From Holophagales bacterium (GTDB lineage Bacteria > Acidobacteriota > Thermoanaerobaculia > UBA5066): a DNA stretch of 64,000 nucleotides. The notes under the pieces are model-generated. The model ran no database searches. It had not been told where the DNA came from and was given only the letters and a program-made list of their open reading frames with translations. Location of the stretch: assembly GCA_016719485.1 (NCBI GenBank), contig JADJZB010000020.1, positions 124,001 through 188,000 on the forward strand, given 5' to 3'. Below, piece by piece: positions 1-8,706 of the stretch. Made by a program: the position numbers and the translations under genes. The number at the start of each line of letters is the position of its first letter. The first letter of the stretch is position 1.

Positions 1-1
1 C

Positions 2-757
2 CTCGAGAAGGCGGCGGCGGCGGCGGGGCGAAGCTACCGCGTCGAGGACGTCGTCGAGCCGAGGGACCTCACCTGGTTTCGGAGCCGCGCGGCGTCGCTC
101 CTCGTGAACGACGAGTGGGAGGCGCGCAACCGCGGCGTGAAGCTCCTCGGTCTCCTCGACGCGAGGGACAAGGTTCCCCTCCTCCTCGCCCTCCTGGCCG
201 ACCGGACGCCGGCCCCTCTTCTCCAGCGCGTGCTCGGCGGCGACTTCGCCCAGGTCGGCTTCGTCCGCCGGAACGTCTACACCGCCCTCGCGCGCCTCGA
301 CGTCCTCGACGCGGGCGTCGAGGAGGCCCTCCTCGCCGGGTTCTCCGACCCCTACTGGGAGGTGAGGGCGGAGGCGGCGCGGACGGCGGCGCGCTTCGCG
401 GGCCGGCTCGCGAAGCACGCCGAGGTCGTCGCGGCGCTTCGCAAGGGGCTCTCGGACCGCAACCTCGAGGCCGCGGCTGCGGCGGCCGAGGCGCTCGGCA
501 TGATCGGCTCGGAGAAGGACGCGCTCCCGGCCCTCCTCGCCCTGGCCGACTACCGTTTCTGGAAAGTCCGTGCGGCGGCGCTGAGAGGGGTCCTCTCCCT
601 CGTCGAGCGAGGCGAGGTACGCGATCGGGAGAGGCTGAAGAAGGCCCTTCCCGGATTTCTTCTGACCTCGACCGACTTCCGTCCCCAGTTCGAGATGAAG
701 CTGTCGTACCGCCGCGTCGTCGAGGCCCTCTCGCGCGGCCAGGAGGCGGCCCGATGA
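2..757 (+). CDS. HEAT-repeat protein, 5' end outside window
   Basis: The reading frame is open from base 2, so the gene enters from the left edge. The 251 visible residues are alpha-helical and alanine/leucine-rich, with repeated helix pairs such as DPYWEVRAEAARTAARF and DYRFWKVRAAALRGVL. This is the signature of HEAT/armadillo-type repeats, which normally serve as protein-binding scaffolds. An internal GTG at 104 is probably not the true start. The stop overlaps the ATG of the mraY-like gene (ATGA), so the two are probably co-transcribed and this protein may belong to the same envelope pathway (inference). No catalytic motif is visible. Confidence 0.75.
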   Translation, partial: LEKAAAAAGRSYRVEDVVEPRDLTWFRSRAASLLVNDEWEARNRGVKLLGLLDARDKVPLLLALLADRTPAPLLQRVLGGDFAQVGFVRRNVYTALARLDVLDAGVEEALLAGFSDPYWEVRAEAARTAARFAGRLAKHAEVVAALRKGLSDRNLEAAAAAAEALGMIGSEKDALPALLALADYRFWKVRAAALRGVLSLVERGEVRDRERLKKALPGFLLTSTDFRPQFEMKLSYRRVVEALSRGQEAAR

Positions 758-1851
758 TCTTCTGGATCGGCAAGCTCCTCGCGCCGTCGCTCTCGTTCCT
801 GCGCCTCGCCGAGTACCTCTCGGCGCGGTCCATCGGCGCGGCGCTCACGGCGGTCCTGCTGACGCTGTGGATCACGCCGAAGGTCATCTGGTGGCTCCAG
901 CGGCGCGCCTTCGTCGACCAGGTGCGCGAGACGGGGATTCCCTCGGCGTTCGACAAGGCGGGGACGCCGGTGATGGGGGGCGTCGTCCTCGTCGGCGTCG
1001 TCACCGGCTCCAGTCTCCTCTGGTGCAACCTGGGGAGCGGCTATGCCCTCCTCGTCCTTCTCGGAATGGTCTGGTTCGGCGCGATCGGGTTCATCGACGA
1101 CCGGGCCAAGATGATGGCGAGGTCCGGGGACAAGGGGATGTCGGAGCCGAAGAAGCTCCTCCTGCAGGGCACGTTCGCCGCGCTGCTCGTCGCGGTCCTG
1201 GCGAGCCCGTGGACGCCCCTGCCGGCGGCCGAGGCGGCCCGTCTCCATCTGCCGTTCCTGAAGACGGCGATCCTCGACAGCCCGTGGCTCTACCTCCCGT
1301 TCGTCTTTCTCTTCGTCCTCCTCGTCGGCAACTCGGTCAACATCACCGACGGGATGGACGGCCTCGCCATCGTTCCCTCGGTCTTCGCGATCTCCGTCCT
1401 CGGCGTCTTCGGCTACCTCCTCGGGAACGCCATCTGGTCGCGCTACCTCGTCTACCCGTTCCTGCCGGGTGCCGGGGAGCTCGCCGTCTTCGCCTCGGCG
1501 TTTGCCGGGGCGGGCATCGGCTTCCTCTGGTTCAACGCCTACCCGGCGCAGATCTTCATGGGCGACACCGGCTCGCTCTCCATCGGCGGAAGCCTCGCGG
1601 TGGCGTCGGTCCTCCTGAAGCAGGAGTTCCTCTTCGTCATCCTGGGCGGGCTCTTCGTCGCGGAGGCGTTCTCCTCCCAGGTGCAGGACAAGATCGGCAT
1701 CAAGCTCCTGGGCCGGCGGCTCTTCGCGCGCGCGCCGCTCCACCACGCCATGGCGTACAACGGGCTGGCCGAGACGAAGGTCGTCGTGAGGCTCTGGATC
1801 GTGGCCGGCATCCTCGCCCTGGCCGCCCTCGCGACGCTGAAGCTCCGGTGA
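754..1851 (+). CDS. mraY: phospho-N-acetylmuramoyl-pentapeptide transferase (MraY)
   Basis: This 365-residue polytopic membrane protein has MraY family hallmarks in order: the DKAGTPVMGG segment, the DDRAK aspartates after GFI, NSVNITDGMDGLA, and MGDTGS. MraY transfers phospho-MurNAc-pentapeptide to undecaprenyl phosphate to make lipid I at the cytoplasmic face. The C-terminal His motif, usually HHH after PI/PL, reads PLHHA here, so the third histidine is alanine. The ATG overlaps the preceding stop and the stop overlaps murJ (GTGA), giving a tight operon. It sits beside a HEAT protein and murJ rather than in a visible dcw cluster, so a paralogue is possible. Confidence 0.9.
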   Translation: MIFWIGKLLAPSLSFLRLAEYLSARSIGAALTAVLLTLWITPKVIWWLQRRAFVDQVRETGIPSAFDKAGTPVMGGVVLVGVVTGSSLLWCNLGSGYALLVLLGMVWFGAIGFIDDRAKMMARSGDKGMSEPKKLLLQGTFAALLVAVLASPWTPLPAAEAARLHLPFLKTAILDSPWLYLPFVFLFVLLVGNSVNITDGMDGLAIVPSVFAISVLGVFGYLLGNAIWSRYLVYPFLPGAGELAVFASAFAGAGIGFLWFNAYPAQIFMGDTGSLSIGGSLAVASVLLKQEFLFVILGGLFVAEAFSSQVQDKIGIKLLGRRLFARAPLHHAMAYNGLAETKVVVRLWIVAGILALAALATLKLR

Positions 1852-3422
1852 CGGGGACGCGCAGGTCCTCGGCGGCGAACGCGCTTCTCGTCGGCGCGGG
1901 CGTCCTCCTGAGCCGGCTCGCCGGCTTCGTCCGCGAGAGGTTCTTCGCGCACTACCTCGGCAGCTCCATGGCGGCCGACGCGCTGCGGGCCGCGCTCCGG
2001 GCCCCGAACGTCCTCCAGAACCTCTTCGGTGAGGGCTCGCTCTCGGCCTCGCTCATCCCCGTCTACTCGCGCCTCCTGGCCGAGGGGAAGGAGGAGGAGG
2101 CGCGCCGCACGGCCCGCACGGTCGGCACGCTCCTGGCGCTGCTGGCGGTCCTCCTCTCGGCCCTGGGCGTCCTGGCGGCGCCGCTCCTCGTCGACGTCTT
2201 CACGCCGGGATTTTCCGGAGAGCGACGCGACCTGACGGTCCGTCTCGTGAGGATCCTCTTCCCCGGCACGGGACTCCTCGTCCTCTCGGCCTTCTGCCTC
2301 GGCATCCTCAACAGCCACCGCCGGTTCTTCCTGCCCTACGCCGCGCCCGTCCTCTGGAACGGCGCGATCATCGCGGCCCTCGTCGTGGCGGGTGCGAGAA
2401 CGGGGGCGGGCGCAAGCAGCGTCGCCGTGTGGGCCGCCTGGGGCGCGGTGGCGGGGAGCCTGCTGCAGGTGGCGGTTCAGCTGCCGCAGGTGGCCAGCCT
2501 CGTCGGCTCGCTCCGGCCGTCGCTCGACACGCGCTCCACGCACGTGAGGACGATCTTCCGGAACTTCCTCCCGAGCGTCGGGAGCCGCGGCGTGACGCAG
2601 GTCTCGAGCTGGGTCGACCAGGTCATCGCGAGCTTCCTCCCGGCGGGGGCCGTCGCGCTCCTCGGTTACGCACAGACGCTCTACATCCTCCCGATCTCTC
2701 TGTTCGGGATGTCGGTCTCGAGCGCCGAGCTGCCGGAGCTCTCGAGCGGGCTCGGCGCGGAGAAGCTGCGCGAGCGCCTCGACACCGCGCTCCGGCGCGT
2801 CGCGTTCTTCGTCGTCCCCTCGGCGGTCGCCTTCGCCTCCCTCGGCGACCGGGTCGTCGCGCTCGTCTTCCAGACGGGCGCGTTCGGGGTGGAGGACGTC
2901 CGCATCGTCTGGGCGGTCCTCGCCGGCTCGGCGGTCGGCCTCCTCGCGATGACGCTCGGGAGGCTCTACGCGTCCGCGTTCTGGGCGCTCCACGACACGC
3001 GGACGCCGCTGAGGTTCGCGATGATCCGGGTCGCCTTGAGCGCCGCGCTCGGCGCGGGACTCGCCTTCGGGGGCCCTCGCCTCCTGGGTCTCGACCCGCG
3101 CCTCGGTCTCGCCGGGCTGACGCTCGGCTCGGGCGTCGCGGGCTGGCTCGAGATGCTGCTCCTGCGCCGCGCGTTGAACCGGCGCGTGGGTATGACGGGC
3201 CTGCCGGCCTCGTTCTCGATCCGGGTCTGGGGCGCCGCGCTCGGCGCCGCCGTGGCGGGCTTCGGCGTGAAGCTGGCGGCCGGACCGCTGGGACCGGTGC
3301 TCCTCGGTGTCCTCGTCTGTGGCGCGTTCGCCGTGGCCTACGGCGCTCTGGCCATCCTCTTCCGCGTCCCCGAAGCCTCGGCCCTCGCGGCAACGATCCG
3401 GCGCCGCCTGGGCGGCTCCTGA
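1848..3422 (+). CDS. murJ: lipid II flippase MurJ (MviN)
   Basis: The product is 524 residues, the usual MurJ length, with about 14 hydrophobic segments. The N-terminus (SRLAGFVRERFFAHYLG, then ADALRAALRAPNVLQNLFGEG) is characteristic of the MviN/MurJ branch of the MOP flippase superfamily. MurJ moves lipid II across the inner membrane for peptidoglycan synthesis. The GTG start lies inside the mraY stop (GTGA), so translation is probably coupled to the enzyme making its substrate precursor. The gene is followed within 4 bp by a long palindrome that may end the transcript. Confidence 0.93.
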   Translation: MTGTRRSSAANALLVGAGVLLSRLAGFVRERFFAHYLGSSMAADALRAALRAPNVLQNLFGEGSLSASLIPVYSRLLAEGKEEEARRTARTVGTLLALLAVLLSALGVLAAPLLVDVFTPGFSGERRDLTVRLVRILFPGTGLLVLSAFCLGILNSHRRFFLPYAAPVLWNGAIIAALVVAGARTGAGASSVAVWAAWGAVAGSLLQVAVQLPQVASLVGSLRPSLDTRSTHVRTIFRNFLPSVGSRGVTQVSSWVDQVIASFLPAGAVALLGYAQTLYILPISLFGMSVSSAELPELSSGLGAEKLRERLDTALRRVAFFVVPSAVAFASLGDRVVALVFQTGAFGVEDVRIVWAVLAGSAVGLLAMTLGRLYASAFWALHDTRTPLRFAMIRVALSAALGAGLAFGGPRLLGLDPRLGLAGLTLGSGVAGWLEMLLLRRALNRRVGMTGLPASFSIRVWGAALGAAVAGFGVKLAAGPLGPVLLGVLVCGAFAVAYGALAILFRVPEASALAATIRRRLGGS

Positions 3423-3425
3423 TAT

Positions 3426-3489
3426 GGGGTCAGGTCTACCTTCTACACTCTGCGCCGCAGCGCAGAGTGTAGAAGGTAGACCTGACCCC
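3426..3489. repeat. REP-like palindrome, copy 1
   Basis: A 64-bp inverted repeat with perfect 30-bp arms around a 4-nt loop, starting GGGGTCAGGTCTACC and ending with its complement. It begins 3 bp after the murJ stop. It is clearly related to the palindromes at 6839 and 9153. Differences between copies occur symmetrically in both arms, so each copy stays self-complementary. It may be a REP/REPIN-type mobile repeat, a terminator, or both. It lacks a T-tract on either strand. Confidence 0.9.
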
Positions 3490-3515
3490 GTCGCGTGGGA
3501 GAATTGCGGCAACCC

Positions 3516-4184
3516 ATGACGAAGGCTCTTCTCTTCGCCGTCGCGGCGCTCGTCTTCGGTGTCCTCGCAGTCGTCGTTCCCGACCGGCTCTTTCCGCCGG
3601 AGATGAACTACCGGACGATCAGCACGTTCGGCGAGGCGTTTCGCGGCTTCATCCTCGGTTCTTTCCGCTTCGCGATGGGCGCGTTCGCCGGCCTGGCGCT
3701 CGTCGCCGGGCTGGCCTCGCTCGGCGGAGCCGGTGCGAGGCGGCCTGTCGCGCTCGTCGTTTCGTCACTCTTCGCCATTGGCGTGATCGCGGTCTCGGGA
3801 TTCGCCTTTCGCGGTTTCACGCACTTTCCCGCCGGCGGATCGCTCGAGGAGCGCCACCGCTGGGCCGAGATGAGACTCGATCGGCCCTACCGCGCGGTGG
3901 CGGTCTGGGTGGCGGCTTCACCGGCCTTGCGGGAGGCCCTCGGCGAGGCGCTCGGCTTCGGACCGGCGACGGACGCGAGAAACGTCGTCTTCGTCGGCAA
4001 GGAAGAGTGGAGCACGACGCTCACGCTCGACGTCGAGGGGGAAAAGGGGAGCGGGCGCCTCGTGCTGGAGGCGACGCTTCCGTTCTCGCCGGAGGATGCG
4101 CGGGCCGCCGTCGGCTCCGCCGTTCTCGAGGCTGCGGGCCGGCGCATCGTGCTCGATTCCTCGGGGAGCGCCGTCGGCCGCTGA
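3516..4184 (+). CDS. small membrane protein with Coa1/Tim21-like C-terminal domain
   Basis: The 222-residue product has three predicted membrane helices in the first about 95 residues and then a soluble domain. The stretch from SPALREALGEALGFG through LDVEGEKGSGRLVLEA resembles Coa1/Tim21-like domains (residue LG, later V-x-G-x-K-G), but the match is by eye and weak. Coa1 proteins help assemble cytochrome oxidase. I chose ATG 3516, which puts the hydrophobic helix directly after MTK; an upstream GTG at 3495 would add seven residues. The gene stands alone between a palindrome and the Spy-like gene. Confidence 0.6.
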   Translation: MTKALLFAVAALVFGVLAVVVPDRLFPPEMNYRTISTFGEAFRGFILGSFRFAMGAFAGLALVAGLASLGGAGARRPVALVVSSLFAIGVIAVSGFAFRGFTHFPAGGSLEERHRWAEMRLDRPYRAVAVWVAASPALREALGEALGFGPATDARNVVFVGKEEWSTTLTLDVEGEKGSGRLVLEATLPFSPEDARAAVGSAVLEAAGRRIVLDSSGSAVGR

Positions 4185-4291
4185 TCCCGGCTTCACACAA
4201 CTTCACGTTCGGGAAGAACGCCGGAAACGGAGCGCGGCCATCTTTCCTCTCGACGGCAGGGAAACACCCCTCCCGTCCGAAGGAGAGAGAG

Positions 4292-4831
4292 ATGAACGAG
4301 ACCGCAACCCCCACCTCCTCCCAGAACGCGAATCGTCCGAAGTGCCGTCGCGGCCGGGGCCGCACGGTCCTTTTCGGCGCCCTCTTCCTCGGCGTCGCGG
4401 CCGTCCTCACGGCGGGAGGTCTCCAGGCGTTCGGCTTCGGACCGTTCCGGCACGGCTCCTGCGGCTCGATGGAGCCGGCGCAGGTGGAGAAGAAGATCGA
4501 CCGGATCGCCGGCTGGATCGTCGAGGACCTGGGCGGTACGGCGGAGCAGCAGGCGAGGCTCGCCGCGATCGCGAAGGCGGCGGCAAAGGACCTCGCGCCG
4601 GTCCACGACGAGCTCGCCGCCGGCCGCAGGCAGGCCGTGGAGATCCTGACCGCGCCACAGGTCGACAGGGCGGCCCTCGAAGCGCACCGGGCCCGGCAGA
4701 TGCAGCTCGTCACCACGGCCTCCGAGCGGCTGACGGTGGCCGTGGCCGACGCGGCGGAGGTCCTCACCCCCGAGCAGAGGGTGAAAGCCGCCGATCGCCT
4801 CGCCGGGCACATGGCACGCTTCGGTCACTGA
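4292..4831 (+). CDS. Spy/CpxP-like periplasmic stress protein
   Basis: The 179-residue protein has one membrane or signal helix at about residues 26-46 followed by an all-helical, charged domain containing LTPEQR near the C-terminus, the LTxxQ motif of Spy/CpxP proteins and related periplasmic heavy-metal sensors. Family members act as periplasmic chaperones or as negative sensors for an adjacent kinase. The ATG follows AGGAGAG at about 5-nt spacing. It is directly upstream of an OmpR-type regulator and sensor kinase, matching the cpxP-cpxR-cpxA layout, so it is probably the output or modulator of that system (inference). Confidence 0.8.
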   Translation: MNETATPTSSQNANRPKCRRGRGRTVLFGALFLGVAAVLTAGGLQAFGFGPFRHGSCGSMEPAQVEKKIDRIAGWIVEDLGGTAEQQARLAAIAKAAAKDLAPVHDELAAGRRQAVEILTAPQVDRAALEAHRARQMQLVTTASERLTVAVADAAEVLTPEQRVKAADRLAGHMARFGH

Positions 4832-4859
4832 GTCCGCGGCCGTCCCGTCAACGCTCCGG

Positions 4860-5576
4860 ATGTCCGATGATGGGAGCATGTCGATCCGGATCCTGATGAT
4901 CGAGGACGACGCGAGACTCGCCTCGATGGTCGCCGCGGACCTCGGTCGCAACGCCCTCGAGGTCCGGGTGGCCGCGACGGCCGAGGAAGGGCTCGCGCGC
5001 CTGGCGCGCGAGCCCTTCGACCTCGTTCTCCTCGACCTGATGCTCCCGGACGCCGACGGCCTCGACGTCTGCCGCCGCATCCGGGCCGCGGGCTCTGCCG
5101 TTCCGGTCATCATGCTGACGGCGAAGGGCGACCCGACCGACAGGGTCGTCGGTCTCGAGCTGGGTGCCGACGACTACGTCGGCAAGCCCTTCGACCCGCG
5201 CGAGCTTCTGGCGCGGATTCGCGCGGTCCTGCGGAGGCCCCCAGTCGCGTCCGGCAGCGCGCCGAGGGGCCTGCGCTTTGGCCGCCTCGAGGTGGATGCC
5301 GACGCCCGCGTGGCGCGCGTGGACGGAGTGGAGCGGCCGATGACGGCGCACCAGTTCAACATTCTCCTCGCGATGGCCGAGAGGGCGGGGCGGGTCCTCT
5401 CCCGCGAGCAGCTGATGGAGGCCGTGAAGGGCGAGGCGCTCGAGGCCTTCGACCGGTCGATCGACGTCCACGTGGCCCGCATCCGCGCCGCGATCGAGGA
5501 CGATCCGAAGAGTCCCCGCCGCATCCTGACCGTCCGCGGCGCGGGCTACGTCTTCGCGAGAAGCCAGGACGCGTGA
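4860..5576 (+). CDS. OmpR/PhoB-family response regulator
   Basis: The 238-residue product has a receiver domain (acidic DD at 16-17, phospho-acceptor Asp59 in LLDLMLPD, the T of MLTAKG, and the K of GKPFDP) and a C-terminal winged helix ending in ILTVRGAGYVF, typical of OmpR/PhoB regulators. It would be phosphorylated by the kinase encoded next, whose GTG start overlaps its stop (GTGA). An alternative ATG at 4878 would remove six residues. Likely targets include the Spy-like gene upstream; this is inference from gene order and no operator was recognised. Confidence 0.93.
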   Translation: MSDDGSMSIRILMIEDDARLASMVAADLGRNALEVRVAATAEEGLARLAREPFDLVLLDLMLPDADGLDVCRRIRAAGSAVPVIMLTAKGDPTDRVVGLELGADDYVGKPFDPRELLARIRAVLRRPPVASGSAPRGLRFGRLEVDADARVARVDGVERPMTAHQFNILLAMAERAGRVLSREQLMEAVKGEALEAFDRSIDVHVARIRAAIEDDPKSPRRILTVRGAGYVFARSQDA

Positions 5577-6835
5577 GGAGCGGCCGCTGGCACCCCGGCG
5601 TGCGCCTCCACGCGCGAATCTACCTCGCCGTCCTCGCGAGCGTCGGGATGGTCGCCCTCCTCTCCGGTCTCGCCTGGCACCTCTGGTACGGCCGAGAGCC
5701 CATCGAGAGCGGCCTCGAGCTCTCCGCCGAGATCGCGGGCGAGCTTCTGGTGCCCGCGAGCGCCCCGCCCGTCGAACAGGGGGCCGTCCTCGCCCGATGG
5801 GGTGCGAGGACGAACGCCCGGCTCACCCTCTTCACGCCGGCGCGCCAACGGATCGCCGCCTTCGGAGAGCCGCTCCCGCCGCCGCCGCTGGAGCGCACGG
5901 GAAGCGGGACCTGGCATGTCGGCCGGGGCGCGCCGGCGGTCATCCTCCGCCTGCCGGACGGACGCTGGCTCGTTGCCCGGCGGACGTTCCGTCGCGGCCC
6001 GCCGCTCGGCTTCCTCGGGATTCTCGTGCTCACGGCGGTCGCAGTCGCCATCGCGGCGTGGCCGATCTCGCGCCGGATCACGCGCCGCCTCGAGCGGCTC
6101 GAAGAAGGGGTGGAGGCGCTGGGGGCCGGGGAGCTGAGCTCCCGCGTGACGGTGGAGGGGAAGGACGAGGTCGCGCTCCTGGCCTCGAGCTTCAACCGGG
6201 CCGCGGGGCGGATCGAGGAGCTCGTCGGTGCGCAGCGCCGCCTCCTCGCGAACGCCTCGCACGAGCTGAGGAGCCCGCTCGGACGGTTGCGCGTGGCGGC
6301 CGGCCTGCTGCAGGGCGACGCGCACCTCAAGGAAGAGATCGCGCGCGACGTCGCCGAGCTGGACGATCTCGTGGAGGAGATCCTCCTCTCGAGCCGGCTC
6401 GAGGCGGGGGCCGGAGACGAGCCGTTCGAGGATGTCGACGTGACGGCGCTCGCCGCAGAGGAGGCCGCGCGCGCCGGGGCCTCGGTCGCGGGCGACGCCG
6501 TCACCGTGAAGGGGAGCCCGAGGCTCCTGCGCCGGCTGCTGCGCAACCTCCTCGAGAACGCCCGCGGGCACGGTGGCGCGGGCCCCGTCGAGGTGCATGT
6601 GCACCGGGGGACAGGGGGCAGCGCCGAGGTGGACGTCCTCGACAGGGGCCCTGGCGTTCCGCTCGACCTGGGGGAGCGGATCTTCGAGCCCTTCTTCCGC
6701 CTTCCCGGAGCCCCGAGCGGCGGAGCGGGCCTCGGCCTGTCGATTGCCCGGCAGATCGCCCGCCGCCACGGCGGCGGCATCGCCTGCCTCCCGCGCGACG
6801 GGGGCGGGACGCTCTTCCGTGTCACGCTCGAATAG
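5573..6835 (+). CDS. sensor histidine kinase, HAMP-containing (CpxA-like layout)
   Basis: The 420-residue protein has membrane helices at about 15-37 and 143-160 flanking a roughly 100-residue periplasmic sensor region, then a HAMP linker, a HisKA domain with His230 in NASHELRSPLGRLR, and a HATPase domain (NLLENARGHG, DRGPGVP, GAGLGLSIARQIARRHGG). It is expected to autophosphorylate and pass phosphate to the regulator it overlaps. With the Spy/CpxP-like protein it forms a three-gene envelope-sensing unit. The stop is 3 bp before a REP-like palindrome. Confidence 0.93.
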   Translation: MRSGRWHPGVRLHARIYLAVLASVGMVALLSGLAWHLWYGREPIESGLELSAEIAGELLVPASAPPVEQGAVLARWGARTNARLTLFTPARQRIAAFGEPLPPPPLERTGSGTWHVGRGAPAVILRLPDGRWLVARRTFRRGPPLGFLGILVLTAVAVAIAAWPISRRITRRLERLEEGVEALGAGELSSRVTVEGKDEVALLASSFNRAAGRIEELVGAQRRLLANASHELRSPLGRLRVAAGLLQGDAHLKEEIARDVAELDDLVEEILLSSRLEAGAGDEPFEDVDVTALAAEEAARAGASVAGDAVTVKGSPRLLRRLLRNLLENARGHGGAGPVEVHVHRGTGGSAEVDVLDRGPGVPLDLGERIFEPFFRLPGAPSGGAGLGLSIARQIARRHGGGIACLPRDGGGTLFRVTLE

Positions 6836-6838
6836 ATG

Positions 6839-6900
6839 GGGGTCTGGTCTACGCTCTACACTCTACGGACCCGTAGAGTGTAGAGCGTAGACCAGACCCC
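6839..6900. repeat. REP-like palindrome, copy 2
   Basis: A 62-bp inverted repeat with perfect 30-bp arms (left arm begins GGGGTCTGGTCTACGCTC) and a 2-nt centre. It fills the gap between the convergent kinase and acyl-CoA dehydrogenase genes, 3 bp after one stop and 12 bp from the other, so it could terminate both transcripts. The arm is identical to that of the copy at 9153 and differs from the copy at 3426 at a few symmetric positions. Confidence 0.9.
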
Positions 6901-6912
6901 GGGGCGCAGGTC

Positions 6913-8613
6913 CTACTCGTTCATCCGGTAGGTGTCCCGCAGGGCGAGGACCTCGTCCTTCCAGATCCGCGAGAAGCGCCCAGCGTCGAAGACGGGTCGC
7001 TTCACGAGACGTAGGGCCATCGTCGCCTGCTTGTCCGTCGCGCCAGAGCGCTCGTGGAGCTTCAGGGCGTACGACGAGAAGTCGCGGACGAAGACGTCGA
7101 AGAGCTGATCGAGCGCATCGTCCGAGAGCGCGTGGTGCTCCGCCCCTTCGAGGACGAGGTGGGCGTAGACGGCGAGGGCGAAGAGATCGCCCACGGCGAG
7201 GACGAGGTCGACGTCCTTCGCCTGGCTCTCCGTCGGCGCCGCCGCGGCGACGAGCTCGCGGAATGCCCCGAGCTGCTCGCGGAAGAGGGCGACGTTCGGG
7301 ATGCGCGCGTGTTTCTCGAAAGCCGGGGCCCAGTCGTGGAAGCGGATCTTCCCGAGGCCGCTCGCGGGTCCCTGGGTGAAGAGGAACGCGTCGTGCGCGG
7401 GCTCGGTCCTCCGCCCCACCTCCGGGCAGGACGTGGGCCGGAAGAGCCAGTTCGGGAGGAACTTGACGATGAGCGCGATGTTGACGTGGACCGTCCCCTC
7501 GAGCTTCGGCAGGGCGCGGATGTCGCGCGCGGCCATCTCGAAGACCATGTCCTTCTCGAAGCCCTTCGCCGCGATGACGTCCCAGAGGAGGTCGACGACC
7601 TTCTCTCCCTCCGTCGTCACCTTCATCTTCACGAGCGGGTTGTAGAGGAGGTAGCGCCGGTCTTCCAGGGAGGCGGCGCGCAGGTAGTCCGACGCGCGGA
7701 ACGCGAAGACCTTCATGGCGACGAGCCGGGCCCAGGCGTCCACGAACATCCGCGCCACGTGCGGGAAGTCGGTCACGGCCATTCCGTAGAGGCGCCGCGA
7801 CGCCGCGTGGTTCAGGGCCTCGTGGAAGGCGTGCTCGCAGATGCCGATCGAGGCCCAGCCGAGGTTGTACTTGCCGATGTTGACCGTGTTGAGCGCGGCG
7901 TCCCAGGCCTCTCGCCCGACCATCAGCATCTCGCCGGCCGCGACGGGGTATTCCGCCAGCTCGAACTCGGCCACGTAGGACTGGCTCGCGACGACGTTCT
8001 TCACGAGCCGGTAGCCGGGGCGCTTCGGGTCGGCCGCGAAGAAGACGTAGTCGTTCGACCCGGCCATCTTCCCGAAGACCGAGACGATGGCGGCCTCGTT
8101 CCCGTTGCCGATGTAGTACTTCGACCCGTTCGCCACGAACGAGCCGTCGTCCCGCGGGGTGAGCGTCATCGAGCTCGAATAGATGTCGGCCCCGTGCTCC
8201 TTCTCGGAGAGGCCGAACGCGAAGATGCCTCCGTCGGCGATCGCCGAAGCGGTCTTCTGCCGCATCTCTTCGTTCGCGCTCATCCAGAGCGGCCCGAGGC
8301 CGAGGATCGAGACCTGCCACGCGTACCAGTAGCAGAGGCCGTAGAACCCGAGGACCTCGTTGACGAAGCAGTTCCGAAACGTGTCCCACCGCCCATCGGG
8401 GCTGCCGAGCCCCGGAGGGGTGAGGAGGTCGGCGAAGACCTTCTCGCTCCTCACGAACTCGAGGAAGTCGGTGTACCAGACCCGGTCGATGTCGTCCTGG
8501 CGCAGCTTCCGCTTGCCCTTCGCCTCGAAGAATTCGATCGTCTTCGTCACGATCTCGCGAGAGCGGGCGTCGAGGGGGAGCTCACCGAGCCGCTTCGGGT
8601 TGAGCAGGAGCAT
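6913..8613 (-). CDS. acyl-CoA dehydrogenase family protein
   Basis: The 566-residue product follows the acyl-CoA dehydrogenase plan: helical N-terminus, a middle region with FGLSEKEHGADIYSSSMTL (the equivalent of the FAD-binding LTEPxxGSD segment), a beta domain with KYYIGNGNEAA, then the helical C-terminal domain. It is longer than the usual 380-400 residues because of extensions at both ends, as in several large-subfamily ACADs. It would oxidise an acyl-CoA or related thioester with FAD; the substrate cannot be told. The ATG has GGAGGA 5 nt upstream and a TAATCT hexamer at 8637-8632 that may be its -10. It is transcribed alone. Confidence 0.88.
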   Translation of the reverse strand: MLLLNPKRLGELPLDARSREIVTKTIEFFEAKGKRKLRQDDIDRVWYTDFLEFVRSEKVFADLLTPPGLGSPDGRWDTFRNCFVNEVLGFYGLCYWYAWQVSILGLGPLWMSANEEMRQKTASAIADGGIFAFGLSEKEHGADIYSSSMTLTPRDDGSFVANGSKYYIGNGNEAAIVSVFGKMAGSNDYVFFAADPKRPGYRLVKNVVASQSYVAEFELAEYPVAAGEMLMVGREAWDAALNTVNIGKYNLGWASIGICEHAFHEALNHAASRRLYGMAVTDFPHVARMFVDAWARLVAMKVFAFRASDYLRAASLEDRRYLLYNPLVKMKVTTEGEKVVDLLWDVIAAKGFEKDMVFEMAARDIRALPKLEGTVHVNIALIVKFLPNWLFRPTSCPEVGRRTEPAHDAFLFTQGPASGLGKIRFHDWAPAFEKHARIPNVALFREQLGAFRELVAAAAPTESQAKDVDLVLAVGDLFALAVYAHLVLEGAEHHALSDDALDQLFDVFVRDFSSYALKLHERSGATDKQATMALRLVKRPVFDAGRFSRIWKDEVLALRDTYRMNE

Positions 8614-8706
8614 GGCGTCCTCCGAGGATCCAGATTACCCTCTCGCGCCCCCGGCGGACCGCCGGAGATGCTCGAGGCGCCCGAAGCGCCATCCGGAGGA
8701 TGCGAC

